7,835 bases of DNA from an uncultured Eubacteriales bacterium (GCA_900550705.1 URTG01000079.1:1-7835); one strand, 5' to 3'; numbered from the stretch's first letter, positions 1 to 4,998 are shown. Notes: generated by a model from the sequence alone, not told the origin. Program-made: numbers and translations.

Positions 1-79
1 TTCCCCCTGTCAGGGGGAAATGTCGCGCAGCGACAAAAGGGGTAGGGAAGGTGCCCCCGCAGGGGGCGGATGAGGGTGA
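1..79. repeat. Triple-palindrome intergenic repeat, probably cut by the window edge
   Basis: Three short perfect inverted repeats lie in a row: 1-9 with 11-19 (TTCCCCCTG/CAGGGGGAA), 21-26 with 30-35 (TGTCGC/GCGACA, loop GCA) and 53-58 with 62-67 (GCCCCC/GGGGGC, loop GCA). They are joined by linkers of 1 and 17 bases and followed by CGGATGAGGGTG. Compact runs of palindromes of this kind, containing a CATCC/GGATG flank and a CCTTCCC block, resemble the dispersed, non-coding palindromic repeats scattered between genes in many gut Clostridia. That comparison is from memory and was not searched. It lies downstream of dpaB and could fold in its mRNA and protect the 3' end or weakly terminate, but there is no clean U-run after any stem. 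The left boundary is unknown because it touches base 1. Confidence 0.6.
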
Positions 80-114
80 CCTCCGTTCAAGAGGCTTCAA
101 CCAAAGGGTTTGCA

Positions 115-142
115 AACTCCTAACTCCTACCTTCTAACTCCT
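115..142. repeat. Heptanucleotide tandem repeat (AACTCCT)n spanning the dpaB stop codon
   Basis: Four consecutive 7-base units are visible on the plus strand: AACTCCT, AACTCCT, ACCTTCT, AACTCCT. Read on the coding (minus) strand they are AGGAGTT-type units. The dpaB stop codon (TAG, 122-120) lies inside the array, so the last seven residues of DpaB (EELEGRS) are encoded by repeat sequence. Seven is not a multiple of three, so a change in copy number would change the reading frame and the C-terminus. Confidence 0.7.
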
Positions 143-713
143 CCCTCACCAAAGGTTGCAGCTGTCTCCCCTCCAGCGCGGCCTGGGCCGCGTCGGCCAC
201 CAGGGTGAAGTCGGCCACCAGGGAGGTGGGCTTATTCACCGGGTCGTCCTGGCGGAAGGGGACGAAAAAGATATGTTTCCGGGGGAGCAGGGCCCCGATG
301 CTGGGGGCGGAGGCACCCAGGCCGTCGTTGGTGGCGGGGGCCAGGAGGAGGGGGCGGGCGTTCCGCAGGTGGGCCTTGGCGGCCATGGTGACGCTGGTGT
401 CGGTGATGCCGGCGGCCAGCTTGCCCAGGGTGTTGCCGGTGCAGGGGCAGATGATGAGCAGGTCCAGCAGCTTCTGGGGGCCGATGGGCTCGGCGGCTTT
501 GGTGGTGGCGATGACCCGGTGGTCGCAAATGCGCTCCATCTCCCGCATGAGATCGTGGGCCTTTCCGAAGCGGGTGTCCGTGTCCGCCGCGGCGGCGGAG
601 ACGATGGGGATCACCCGGGCGAAGCGGGCCTTCACCTGCTCCAGGGCGGCCATAGCCTTGGCGTGGGTGCAGAAGGAGCCGCAGACGGCAAAGCCAACGG
701 TGACGTCTTGCAA
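120..713 (-). CDS. dpaB: Dipicolinate synthase subunit B (SpoVFB)
   Basis: This is the small subunit of dipicolinate synthase. With DpaA it converts the DapA product (4-hydroxy-tetrahydrodipicolinate) to dipicolinic acid in the mother cell late in sporulation; DPA is then imported into the forespore as its calcium chelate. The 197-aa product has the length of Bacillus SpoVFB (~200 aa) and the flavoprotein-type Rossmann-like fold of that family. Recognisable blocks are CGSFCTH (11-17), ADTDTRFG (43-50), KAAEPIGPQ (72-80), CPCTGNTLGKLA (89-100), TDTSVTMAAKAHLRN (104-118), PATNDGLG (126-133) and FFVPFRQDDP..KPTS (149-164). The start is a TTG at 713, preceded by AAGGA with a 9-base gap; no ATG fits upstream. 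It follows dpaA by 33 bases and is surely co-transcribed. Its last seven codons and stop come from a heptamer repeat. No asd or dapG gene follows within the 119 bases left, unlike Bacillus. The family call is firm. Confidence 0.95.
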   Translation of the reverse strand: MQDVTVGFAVCGSFCTHAKAMAALEQVKARFARVIPIVSAAAADTDTRFGKAHDLMREMERICDHRVIATTKAAEPIGPQKLLDLLIICPCTGNTLGKLAAGITDTSVTMAAKAHLRNARPLLLAPATNDGLGASAPSIGALLPRKHIFFVPFRQDDPVNKPTSLVADFTLVADAAQAALEGRQLQPLVREELEGRS

Positions 714-746
714 ACAAATCAGTCCTTTCCTTTGCCGGGGCCGGGG

Positions 747-1625
747 TCAGAACCCGGCCTCCCGGAGCATAAGATAGATGGTGGTTTTGATGGCCAGCCC
801 CGCAGTCACCGGGGCGACCTTGCCGGGCAGACCCAGGGCGTGGATGGGGTGGATGCCCAGCTGGGCGGCGGCCTGCCGGTCCACGCCCCCGGGGCGGGAG
901 GCCAGGTCCAGCACCAGACAGCCCTCCTTCAGGTCGGCCAGCTCCTCCCGGCCCAGCACCGGGGCGGGGATGGTGTTGATCACCAGGTCGTAGCCGCACA
1001 GCCAGCCCCGCAGCCGGTCCAGAGACTCCCCGGCGCAGCCCTCCGCCCTTGCCCAGGCCAGGGCCTCGCACCGGCGGGCGGCCACTGTCACCCGTGCCCC
1101 CAGGGCGGCAAAGCGCCGGGCGGTGAGCTGCCCCACCCGGCCATAGCCCAGGATCAGCACCCGTGCCCCGTGGATGGTGATGGGCAGCCGCTCCATGGCC
1201 AGCTGCACCGCCCCCTCCGCCGTGGGCACCGCGTTGGCCACCGCCAGCTCCTCCCGGGCGAAGTAGTCCCGCAGCGTCAGGCCGTTGACCTCTGCCAGAC
1301 GGCGGGTCTCGCTGTCCACCCGGCCGCCGCAGAGATAGGGCCGGGGGGGCAGCTGGGCCATCAGCTGGTCCAGGGGGACCTCCCCCTCCCCCAGGGGGGC
1401 GTTCAGCCGCCCCGCCCCGTCGGACACCGGCAGGGGCAGGACGATACAGTCCGCCCGCTCACACCGGGCCAGGGTGGTCTCCTCGCTCAGGGTGGGGGGC
1501 AGAGCTTCGGGCAGCTTCAGGGCGAAGGCATGGACCGTGTGCCCGTCCTCCGCCAAGGCCCGGGCCAGGGCCGCCTGCCGCCGGTCGCCCCCCAGAACCC
1601 AGAAATTCAATTCACGCTGGAACAA
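747..1625 (-). CDS. dpaA: Dipicolinate synthase subunit A (SpoVFA)
   Basis: This is the NAD(P)H-binding large subunit of dipicolinate synthase, which acts with DpaB in the mother cell to make spore dipicolinic acid. At about 292 aa it matches Bacillus SpoVFA (~297 aa). Visible blocks, numbered from the TTG start, are an N-terminal strand plus GGD (..FWVLGGDRRQ), VPTAEGA (133-139), a classical dinucleotide-binding turn GYGRVG (160-165) after ARVLIL, INTIPAPVL (216-224), LDLASRPGG (239-247) and GLPGKVAP (265-272). A GTG at 1631 is in frame but lies one base from the GGAGG ribosome site. The TTG at 1625 has a 7-base gap and is preferred, giving MFQRELNFWVLGG. The gene is first in a dpaA-dpaB operon, 98 bases downstream of ftsH, behind the ftsH terminator and a sigma-K-like promoter. 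Presence of DpaAB marks a spore former that does not depend on the Etf-type route used by cluster I clostridia. Confidence 0.95.
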   Translation of the reverse strand: MFQRELNFWVLGGDRRQAALARALAEDGHTVHAFALKLPEALPPTLSEETTLARCERADCIVLPLPVSDGAGRLNAPLGEGEVPLDQLMAQLPPRPYLCGGRVDSETRRLAEVNGLTLRDYFAREELAVANAVPTAEGAVQLAMERLPITIHGARVLILGYGRVGQLTARRFAALGARVTVAARRCEALAWARAEGCAGESLDRLRGWLCGYDLVINTIPAPVLGREELADLKEGCLVLDLASRPGGVDRQAAAQLGIHPIHALGLPGKVAPVTAGLAIKTTIYLMLREAGF

Positions 1626-1632
1626 ATTCACA

Positions 1633-1639
1633 CCTCCCC
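1633..1639 (-). promoter_or_regulatory. dpaA ribosome binding site deciding between GTG and TTG start
   Basis: On the minus strand GGGGAGG reads from 1639 to 1633. The in-frame GTG at 1631 begins after a single base, too close for normal initiation. The TTG at 1625 begins after 7 bases, which is near the optimum. The TTG is therefore the better start. Confidence 0.65.
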
Positions 1640-1651
1640 GTCGTGCTGTTC

Positions 1652-1680
1652 CAGCCTATGCCGCCATGCAATCAGACGTG
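1652..1680 (-). promoter_or_regulatory. Candidate sigma-K-like promoter for dpaAB
   Basis: On the minus strand CACG (1680-1677) is followed after 16 bases by CATAGGCTG (1660-1652). This fits the Bacillus sigma-K pattern of an AC-centred -35 and CATANNNTA -10 at all but the last -10 base. It would start transcription near 1645, about 20 bases before the TTG. Bacillus spoVF is a sigma-K regulon member, so the match is expected on biological grounds. The -35 element abuts the U-run of the ftsH terminator (1685-1681). No sigma-A promoter is visible in this gap. The motif is short, so chance is possible. Confidence 0.45.
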
Positions 1681-1714
1681 AAAAAGCCCCCACCGGCCAT
1701 ATCGGTGGGGGCTT
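1681..1714 (-). terminator. Rho-independent terminator of ftsH
   Basis: A perfect 12-bp stem (1684-1695 with 1703-1714, AAGCCCCCACCG/CGGTGGGGGCTT) with a 7-base loop is followed on the minus strand by a T5 run (1685-1681, partly inside the stem). It lies 16 bases past the ftsH stop. On the plus strand there is no comparable T run, so it works for ftsH. Confidence 0.85.
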
Positions 1715-1729
1715 CGTGTTTGATTGGGA

Positions 1730-3901
1730 TCATTCCGGGTCCTTGGGGTCATCAGCAGACTGCTCCGGCTGGGGATCGGACTTGCCGTTCTCCGTCTCCG
1801 GGGGTTCAGGCCCCTCCTCGGGCTGGGGGGCGGCCTCGTCCTTCGGCTCCTCCGCCGGGGGCTTGATCTCCTCGCTGACCATATGGATGTGCTTGGCGGG
1901 GGGGTCAATGTGGTCGGGCTGAGAGGGGCGGAAGCTGCCCATCTCCTTCTTCCGGGTGGAGGCGTAGGCGTCCTCCACCTGGGCGGGGTCCCGGCCCTCG
2001 ATGATGGCCACCATCTCGCCGCCGGTGATGGTCTCCTTCTCCAGCAGATAGGCCACCACCTTGTGCATATCCTCCAGATTGTCCTGAATGACCTGCACCG
2101 CGTCGGCGTAGGCGGCATCCAGAATGGCCTTCACCGCCTGGTCCATAACGGCGGCGGTATCCTGGGCGCAGTCCAGGCCATAGCCGCCCTCCAGATACTG
2201 GTTGCGGACGGAGCCAAGGGCCATCATGCCGAACTCCTCGCTCATGCCGAACATGGCGACCATGTTCCGGGCCACGCTGGTGGCCTCCTGAATGTCCTGA
2301 GATGCGCCGTTGGTCATGGTGCCCAGGACCACCTGCTCGGCGGCCCGGCCGCCCATGGAGACGGCGATCTTGGCCATCAGCTCCTCCTTGGTCCGCAGGT
2401 TGGTCTTGTCCTCCTCGGGCATGAGGAGGGTGTAGCCCAGGGAACCCTCGGTGTGGGGCACGATGGTGATCTTCTGCACCGGCTCGGCGTTCTTCTGCTT
2501 GTAGGCCACCATGGCGTGGCCCACCTCGTGATAGGCCACCAGCTTCTTTTCAAACTCGGTGAGCACGGAATTTTTCTTCTCGCTGCCGGCAATGACAAAC
2601 TCGAAGGAGGCCAGCAGGTCCTCCTGGGTCACCAGCTGGCGGCCCCGGCGGACGGCCCGCAGGGCGGCCTCGTTCACCAGGTTGGCCAGGTCGGCACCCA
2701 CGGTGCCGGCGGTGGCCAGGGCGATCTTCTTCAGATCCACATCCTCGGCCAGCTTGATCTTTCGGGTGTGGACCTGGAGGGTGGCCAGACGGCCCGCCAG
2801 GTTGGGCCGGTCGATGGTGATCCGCCGGTCGAAGCGGCCGGGACGGAGCAGGGCCTTGTCCAGCACCTCGGGCCGGTTGGTCGCGCCCAGGACGATAACG
2901 CCCTTACCGGGGTCGAAGCCGTCCAGCTCGGCCAGCAGCTGGTTCAGGGTCTGCTCCCGCTCGTCGTTGCCGCCCATGCGGTTGTCGCGGGATTTGCCGA
3001 TGGTGTCGATCTCATCGATGAAAATGATGCAGGGGGCCATTTTGCTGGCCTCTTTGAACAGGTCACGGACACGGGACGCGCCCACGCCCACGAACATCTC
3101 CACAAAGTCAGAGCCGCTGATGGAGAAGAAGGGCACCCCCGCCTCGCCGGCCACGGCCTTGGCCAGCAGGGTCTTGCCGGTGCCCGGAGGGCCTACCAGC
3201 AGCGCGCCCTTGGGCAGCTTCGCGCCGATCTCGGTGTATTTCTGGGGGTTGTGCAGGATGTCGATGATCTCCTGCAGGGACTCCTTGGCCTCGTCCTGAC
3301 CGGCCACGTCCTTGAAGGTGACGCCGGTTTTCTTTTCCACATAGACCTTGGCGTTGGCCTTGCCCACGCCGCCCAGACCGCCCATGCCGCCCTTTCCGCC
3401 AATGCCGCGGAACAGGAACATCATGGCACCCACCATGATAATGACGGGCAGCAGATAGGACACGAACATGGACAGCAGGTATCTGGAGGCGTCCACCGGC
3501 TGGGAGTAATACTCCACGCCGTGCTCATCCATCAGCTGATAGATGTTCAGGTCCGCCACGGGGGTGGGGGTGGTGACGTATTCCGTCTTGACTCCCTCCT
3601 GGAATTTCAGCCAGGGGAGGAGGGTGCCGGACTCCTCGTCCTCCTCCGGCAGCTCGGCCCGGGCCTGGTCCTCGGCCCCCTCCTTCAGGGTGATGACGTA
3701 CTTGCCGCTGTCCATTTTAACGGACTGGACCAGCTCCTCGGTCACCCAGGTGCGGAAGGTGGAGTAGTCCACCTGGACCTGGTTGGCGCTGGCGTAGGAG
3801 TTGGAGCAGCTCTTGAACAGCATGGTCAGCACCAGGGCCCACAGGATCAGACTGACAATGCCCAGCAGATTCTTTTTATTGTTTCCTTTATCCGGTTTCA
3901 A
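1730..3901 (-). CDS. ftsH: ATP-dependent zinc metalloprotease FtsH
   Basis: FtsH is a membrane-anchored hexameric AAA+ protease that extracts and degrades misfolded membrane proteins and some short-lived cytosolic regulators. From the TTG start (723 aa) the order is: short basic N-terminus, transmembrane helix about 12-29, an extracytoplasmic domain about 31-140, transmembrane helix about 142-164, a glycine-rich linker, the AAA+ domain with Walker A GPPGTGKT (237-244), pore motif MFVGVG, Walker B IIFIDE (D296, E297) and a second region of homology ending LLRPGRFDRR. The M41 peptidase follows, with zinc motif HEVGH (458-462) and third ligand Asp536 in GASQDIQEAT. A proline- and acid-rich tail covers about the last 60 residues. 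Zinc ligands and ATPase residues are all present; the usual HEAGH reads HEVGH. The TTG is chosen because AGGAGG lies 9 bases upstream; an earlier in-frame ATG (4060) lies upstream of the promoter. The gene is monocistronic: own promoter, own terminator. Confidence 0.97.
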   Translation of the reverse strand: MKPDKGNNKKNLLGIVSLILWALVLTMLFKSCSNSYASANQVQVDYSTFRTWVTEELVQSVKMDSGKYVITLKEGAEDQARAELPEEDEESGTLLPWLKFQEGVKTEYVTTPTPVADLNIYQLMDEHGVEYYSQPVDASRYLLSMFVSYLLPVIIMVGAMMFLFRGIGGKGGMGGLGGVGKANAKVYVEKKTGVTFKDVAGQDEAKESLQEIIDILHNPQKYTEIGAKLPKGALLVGPPGTGKTLLAKAVAGEAGVPFFSISGSDFVEMFVGVGASRVRDLFKEASKMAPCIIFIDEIDTIGKSRDNRMGGNDEREQTLNQLLAELDGFDPGKGVIVLGATNRPEVLDKALLRPGRFDRRITIDRPNLAGRLATLQVHTRKIKLAEDVDLKKIALATAGTVGADLANLVNEAALRAVRRGRQLVTQEDLLASFEFVIAGSEKKNSVLTEFEKKLVAYHEVGHAMVAYKQKNAEPVQKITIVPHTEGSLGYTLLMPEEDKTNLRTKEELMAKIAVSMGGRAAEQVVLGTMTNGASQDIQEATSVARNMVAMFGMSEEFGMMALGSVRNQYLEGGYGLDCAQDTAAVMDQAVKAILDAAYADAVQVIQDNLEDMHKVVAYLLEKETITGGEMVAIIEGRDPAQVEDAYASTRKKEMGSFRPSQPDHIDPPAKHIHMVSEEIKPPAEEPKDEAAPQPEEGPEPPETENGKSDPQPEQSADDPKDPE

Positions 3902-3910
3902 CGGAGAATA

Positions 3911-3916
3911 CCTCCT
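3911..3916 (-). promoter_or_regulatory. ftsH ribosome binding site fixing a TTG start
   Basis: AGGAGG reads from 3916 to 3911 on the minus strand, with 9 bases to the TTG at 3901. The next residues (KPDKGNNKKNLLGIV) lead straight into the first membrane helix, as expected for FtsH. No ATG or GTG lies at a usable distance. Confidence 0.8.
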
Positions 3917-3931
3917 GATCGCTTCATGTCT

Positions 3932-3945
3932 CCGCGCACACGCGG
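3932..3945 (-). other. Hairpin at the 5' end of the ftsH transcript
   Basis: The 5-bp stem CCGCG/CGCGG with loop TGTG (minus strand) begins about two bases after the predicted transcription start near 3947. It sits about 16 bases before the ribosome site. A hairpin so close to the 5' end commonly shields an mRNA from 5'-dependent decay; that role is inferred. Confidence 0.5.
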
Positions 3946-3953
3946 GCTTGCTT

Positions 3954-3982
3954 ATCATACCACATTCCTGAGTCAAACACAA
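3954..3982 (-). promoter_or_regulatory. ftsH promoter, extended -10 sigma-A type
   Basis: On the minus strand TTGTGT (3982-3977) is separated by 17 bases from TATGAT (3959-3954), which is preceded by TGG, giving an extended -10 (TGnTATGAT). The predicted start is near 3947, leaving a leader of about 45 bases. A TTGACT hexamer nearby lies only 11 bases from the -10 and is too close to be the -35. Confidence 0.7.
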
Positions 3983-4067
3983 GAAAAGGCGGTGTAAACT
4001 TTCTGTAAAGCCGTCCCCGCGCCAAAAAAATTTTTTTGCCCTCCGGCCGATTTTTTTCATTTAGGGC

Positions 4068-4095
4068 TTTACAATCAGAAAAAATCTGGTATAAT
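4068..4095 (+). promoter_or_regulatory. Promoter of tRNA-Ala
   Basis: TTTACA (4068-4073), a 16-base spacer and a perfect TATAAT (4090-4095) preceded by TGG form a strong extended -10 sigma-A promoter. The predicted start is near 4102, about 27 bases before the mature tRNA. The 15 bases AAAATCTGGTATAAT (4081-4095) recur exactly in the PBP promoter. An A7T7 tract (4024-4037) lies upstream and could bend the DNA or act as an UP-like element. Confidence 0.85.
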
Positions 4096-4101
4096 GAAAA
4101 A

Positions 4102-4117
4102 GCTGTTGCAGAACAGC
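4102..4117 (+). other. Hairpin in the 5' leader of pre-tRNA-Ala
   Basis: GCTGTT (4102-4107) pairs with AACAGC (4112-4117) across a GCAG loop. The stem begins at the predicted transcription start and ends 11 bases before the mature tRNA 5' end, where RNase P would cut. Confidence 0.5.
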
Positions 4118-4128
4118 GCAGGAAATAT

Positions 4129-4204
4129 GGGCCTGTAGCTCAGCTGGGAGAGCGTTCGGTTCGCATCCGAGAGGTCGACGGTTCGATCCCGTTCAGGTCC
4201 ACCA
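4129..4204 (+). tRNA. tRNA-Ala (anticodon CGC)
   Basis: A complete 76-nt cloverleaf with encoded CCA. The acceptor GGGCCTG pairs with CAGGTCC and contains the G3.U70 wobble that is the main identity element for alanyl-tRNA synthetase; the discriminator is A (4201). The D stem is GCTC/GAGC (4138-4141, 4150-4153). The anticodon stem is TTCGG/CCGAG with loop TTCGCAT, so the anticodon is CGC (4162-4164), reading GCG alanine codons. The T stem is GACGG/CCGTT with loop TTCGATC. GCG codons are used in the neighbouring genes, as expected at high GC. It is a solitary tRNA gene with its own promoter and terminator. Confidence 0.97.
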
Positions 4205-4206
4205 TC

Positions 4207-4242
4207 AACAAGGCAAGCGGTGATACCGCTTGCCTTGTTTTT
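4207..4242 (+). terminator. Terminator of tRNA-Ala
   Basis: A perfect 15-bp stem (4207-4221 with 4225-4239) closed by a GAT loop ends in T5 (4238-4242). It begins two bases after the tRNA CCA. There is no T-run on the minus side, so it acts on the plus strand. Confidence 0.92.
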
Positions 4243-4246
4243 ATAG

Positions 4247-4274
4247 AAAAAAAGACTGCGGCTCTGCCGCAGTC
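4247..4274 (-). terminator. Terminator of the DUF1292 / structured-RNA transcript
   Basis: On the minus strand GACTGCGGC pairs with GCCGCAGTC (9 bp, loop AGA, 4274-4254), followed by T7 (4253-4247). It faces the tRNA terminator with only four bases between. An additional 10-base inverted repeat, TTTATAGAAA (4240-4249) with TTTCTATAAA (4292-4301), encloses it. Confidence 0.92.
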
Positions 4275-4302
4275 CCAGTGTAAAAACGATCTTTCTATAA
4301 AG

Positions 4303-4492
4303 CCCCGCTCTGGCCGTGTGGACCCGTTTAGAACCTGCACGTAATGGCAGGTGGGTCGCCTCCGCAATGTTTATCTGCTTCCAACATCCAGCGGTCCTCA
4401 AGGGGCGCCGGGAGGCCTGCAGGCCGCACCGCGAGGTGGGCATCCCGTTTTAGAGATGTGGGTTTAAAAGAGCCCATCACGCACCGAGCAGG
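4303..4492 (-). ncRNA. Structured non-coding RNA, probable 6S-type RNA
   Basis: About 190 nt on the minus strand fold into a closed structure. The ends pair (4492-4478 with 4318-4303): CCTGCTC, GG and T.CGTG blocks match across, with single bulges and two G.U pairs. A second long-range stem (4436-4427 with 4369-4359) adds two G.U pairs. Between the two stems lie two arms of about 40 nt, each able to form its own hairpin: TGGGC/GCCCA (4476-4437), and GACCC/GGGTC plus ACCTGC/GCAGGT (4357-4321). The apex holds the palindrome GGCCTGCAGGCC. The G.U pairs would be A.C mismatches on the other strand, so the minus strand is the RNA. Length, a terminal closing stem, a large central bubble and an apical stem fit 6S RNA, which binds the housekeeping RNA polymerase and releases it when product RNA is made. 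I cannot confirm the family; raiA-type RNA or an undescribed RNA are alternatives. No clear promoter precedes it, so it may be cut from the DUF1292 transcript. Confidence 0.55.
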
Positions 4493-4507
4493 AAAAAACC
4501 GTTTTTG

Positions 4508-4822
4508 TTATTCCTCGTCTTCCTCCTCGAAGAACCGATCCATGAACAGCTGGTATACCTCGTCCAGCTCCTCGTCGGAGTCGGGGGTGGAGAGGACCTC
4601 CTCCCCCTTATCTTCGATGGCCTTCAGAATGACCAGGCCGTATTCCTCGTCATCGGCGTCGATGTCCTTGGGCTCGCTGGTCTCCTCGTCTTCTTCCACA
4701 GCGGGAAAGAGGGCATAATAGGTAATGCCGTTGTGCTCCAGGGAGTCGATTAGTTCAAGCTCGAATTCGTTGCCGTCTTCATCGGTGACGGAAATGAAAT
4801 CGGGGCCGAAGGCTTCGCTCAC
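4508..4822 (-). CDS. DUF1292 (YrzB-type) acidic protein
   Basis: A small acidic protein of 104 aa; about 39 residues are Asp or Glu against four Lys/Arg. The N-terminal half (ISVTDEDGNEFELELIDSLEHNGITYYALFP, about 10-40) is the DUF1292 signature, predicted as beta strands. The middle (EEDEETSEPKDIDADDEEYGLVILKAIEDKGEEVL) matches the E.YVIL..I.DE pattern of the family. An acidic C-terminus (YQLFMDRFFEEEDEE) follows. Molecular function is unknown. In Bacillus and many clostridia yrzB lies beside ruvX and ireB; here it stands alone, divergent from a PBP gene and ahead of a structured RNA. The GTG at 4822 is chosen because AGGAGGTGAT precedes it; longer in-frame readings upstream cross the promoter at 4866-4894. 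No terminator separates it from the RNA at 4492. Confidence 0.88.
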   Translation of the reverse strand: MSEAFGPDFISVTDEDGNEFELELIDSLEHNGITYYALFPAVEEDEETSEPKDIDADDEEYGLVILKAIEDKGEEVLSTPDSDEELDEVYQLFMDRFFEEEDEE

Positions 4823-4826
4823 GGGA

Positions 4827-4836
4827 ATCACCTCCT
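4827..4836 (-). promoter_or_regulatory. DUF1292 ribosome binding site fixing a GTG start
   Basis: AGGAGGTGAT (4836-4827, minus strand) is a full anti-16S match, with 8 bases from AGGAGG to the GTG at 4822. It rules out the longer in-frame reading from 5005. Confidence 0.85.
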
Positions 4837-4865
4837 GGTCAAAATGTCTTTCTTTCGATGGCTCT

Positions 4866-4894
4866 ATTCTAACCCATCTGTGCAAAAAATGCAA
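4866..4894 (-). promoter_or_regulatory. DUF1292 promoter, sigma-A type
   Basis: On the minus strand TTGCAT (4894-4889), a 17-base spacer and TAGAAT (4871-4866) match the consensus at four and five of six bases. There is no extended -10 here, unlike the three other vegetative promoters in the window. The predicted start is near 4859, with a leader of about 37 bases and no obvious 5' hairpin. Confidence 0.75.
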
Positions 4895-4912
4895 GAGGAT
4901 TCCGCAGTAAAT

Positions 4913-4934
4913 TTTTCCAACCCCCGGGAAAAAC
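4913..4934. repeat. Inverted repeat between the divergent DUF1292 and PBP promoters
   Basis: TTTTTCC (4913-4919) and GGAAAAA (4928-4934) form a 7-bp inverted repeat around AACCCCCG. It lies upstream of both -35 boxes, where an operator could sit, but nothing ties it to a known regulator. The remaining 4935-4998 holds no feature I can support. Confidence 0.3.
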
Positions 4935-4998
4935 AGGGCGGGGGAGACCGCAAGCCGTTGAGACCCAAGGCTTTGCAGGATTTTGAGTACAAATAAGG

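Noticed and set aside
1724..3997. A 757-codon open frame on the plus strand opposite ftsH
   Set aside because: It mirrors ftsH codons (Gly/Leu/His/Gln-rich, no domain), a usual shadow in GC-rich genes. The same holds for the 588-codon plus frame at 156-1922 and the 891-codon minus frame at 5028-7703.
3902..4060. Longer ftsH from an ATG at 4060
   Set aside because: The extra 53 residues cross the promoter and leader hairpin and do not resemble an FtsH N-terminus; AGGAGG points to the TTG at 3901.
4375..4382. GGAAGCAG on the minus strand, as in signal recognition particle RNA
   Set aside because: The partner CAGG.. strand and the GNAR tetraloop hairpin of SRP helix 8 are missing, so the eight-base match is taken as chance.
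4075..4443. Open frames on both strands across the tRNA and the structured RNA
   Set aside because: They read through a complete tRNA and two terminators, have no ribosome site, and show no protein-like composition.
4493..4507. AAAAACGGTTTTTT after the DUF1292 stop as a terminator
   Set aside because: The possible stem is only A-T pairs with almost no loop; it would not be stable enough to terminate.
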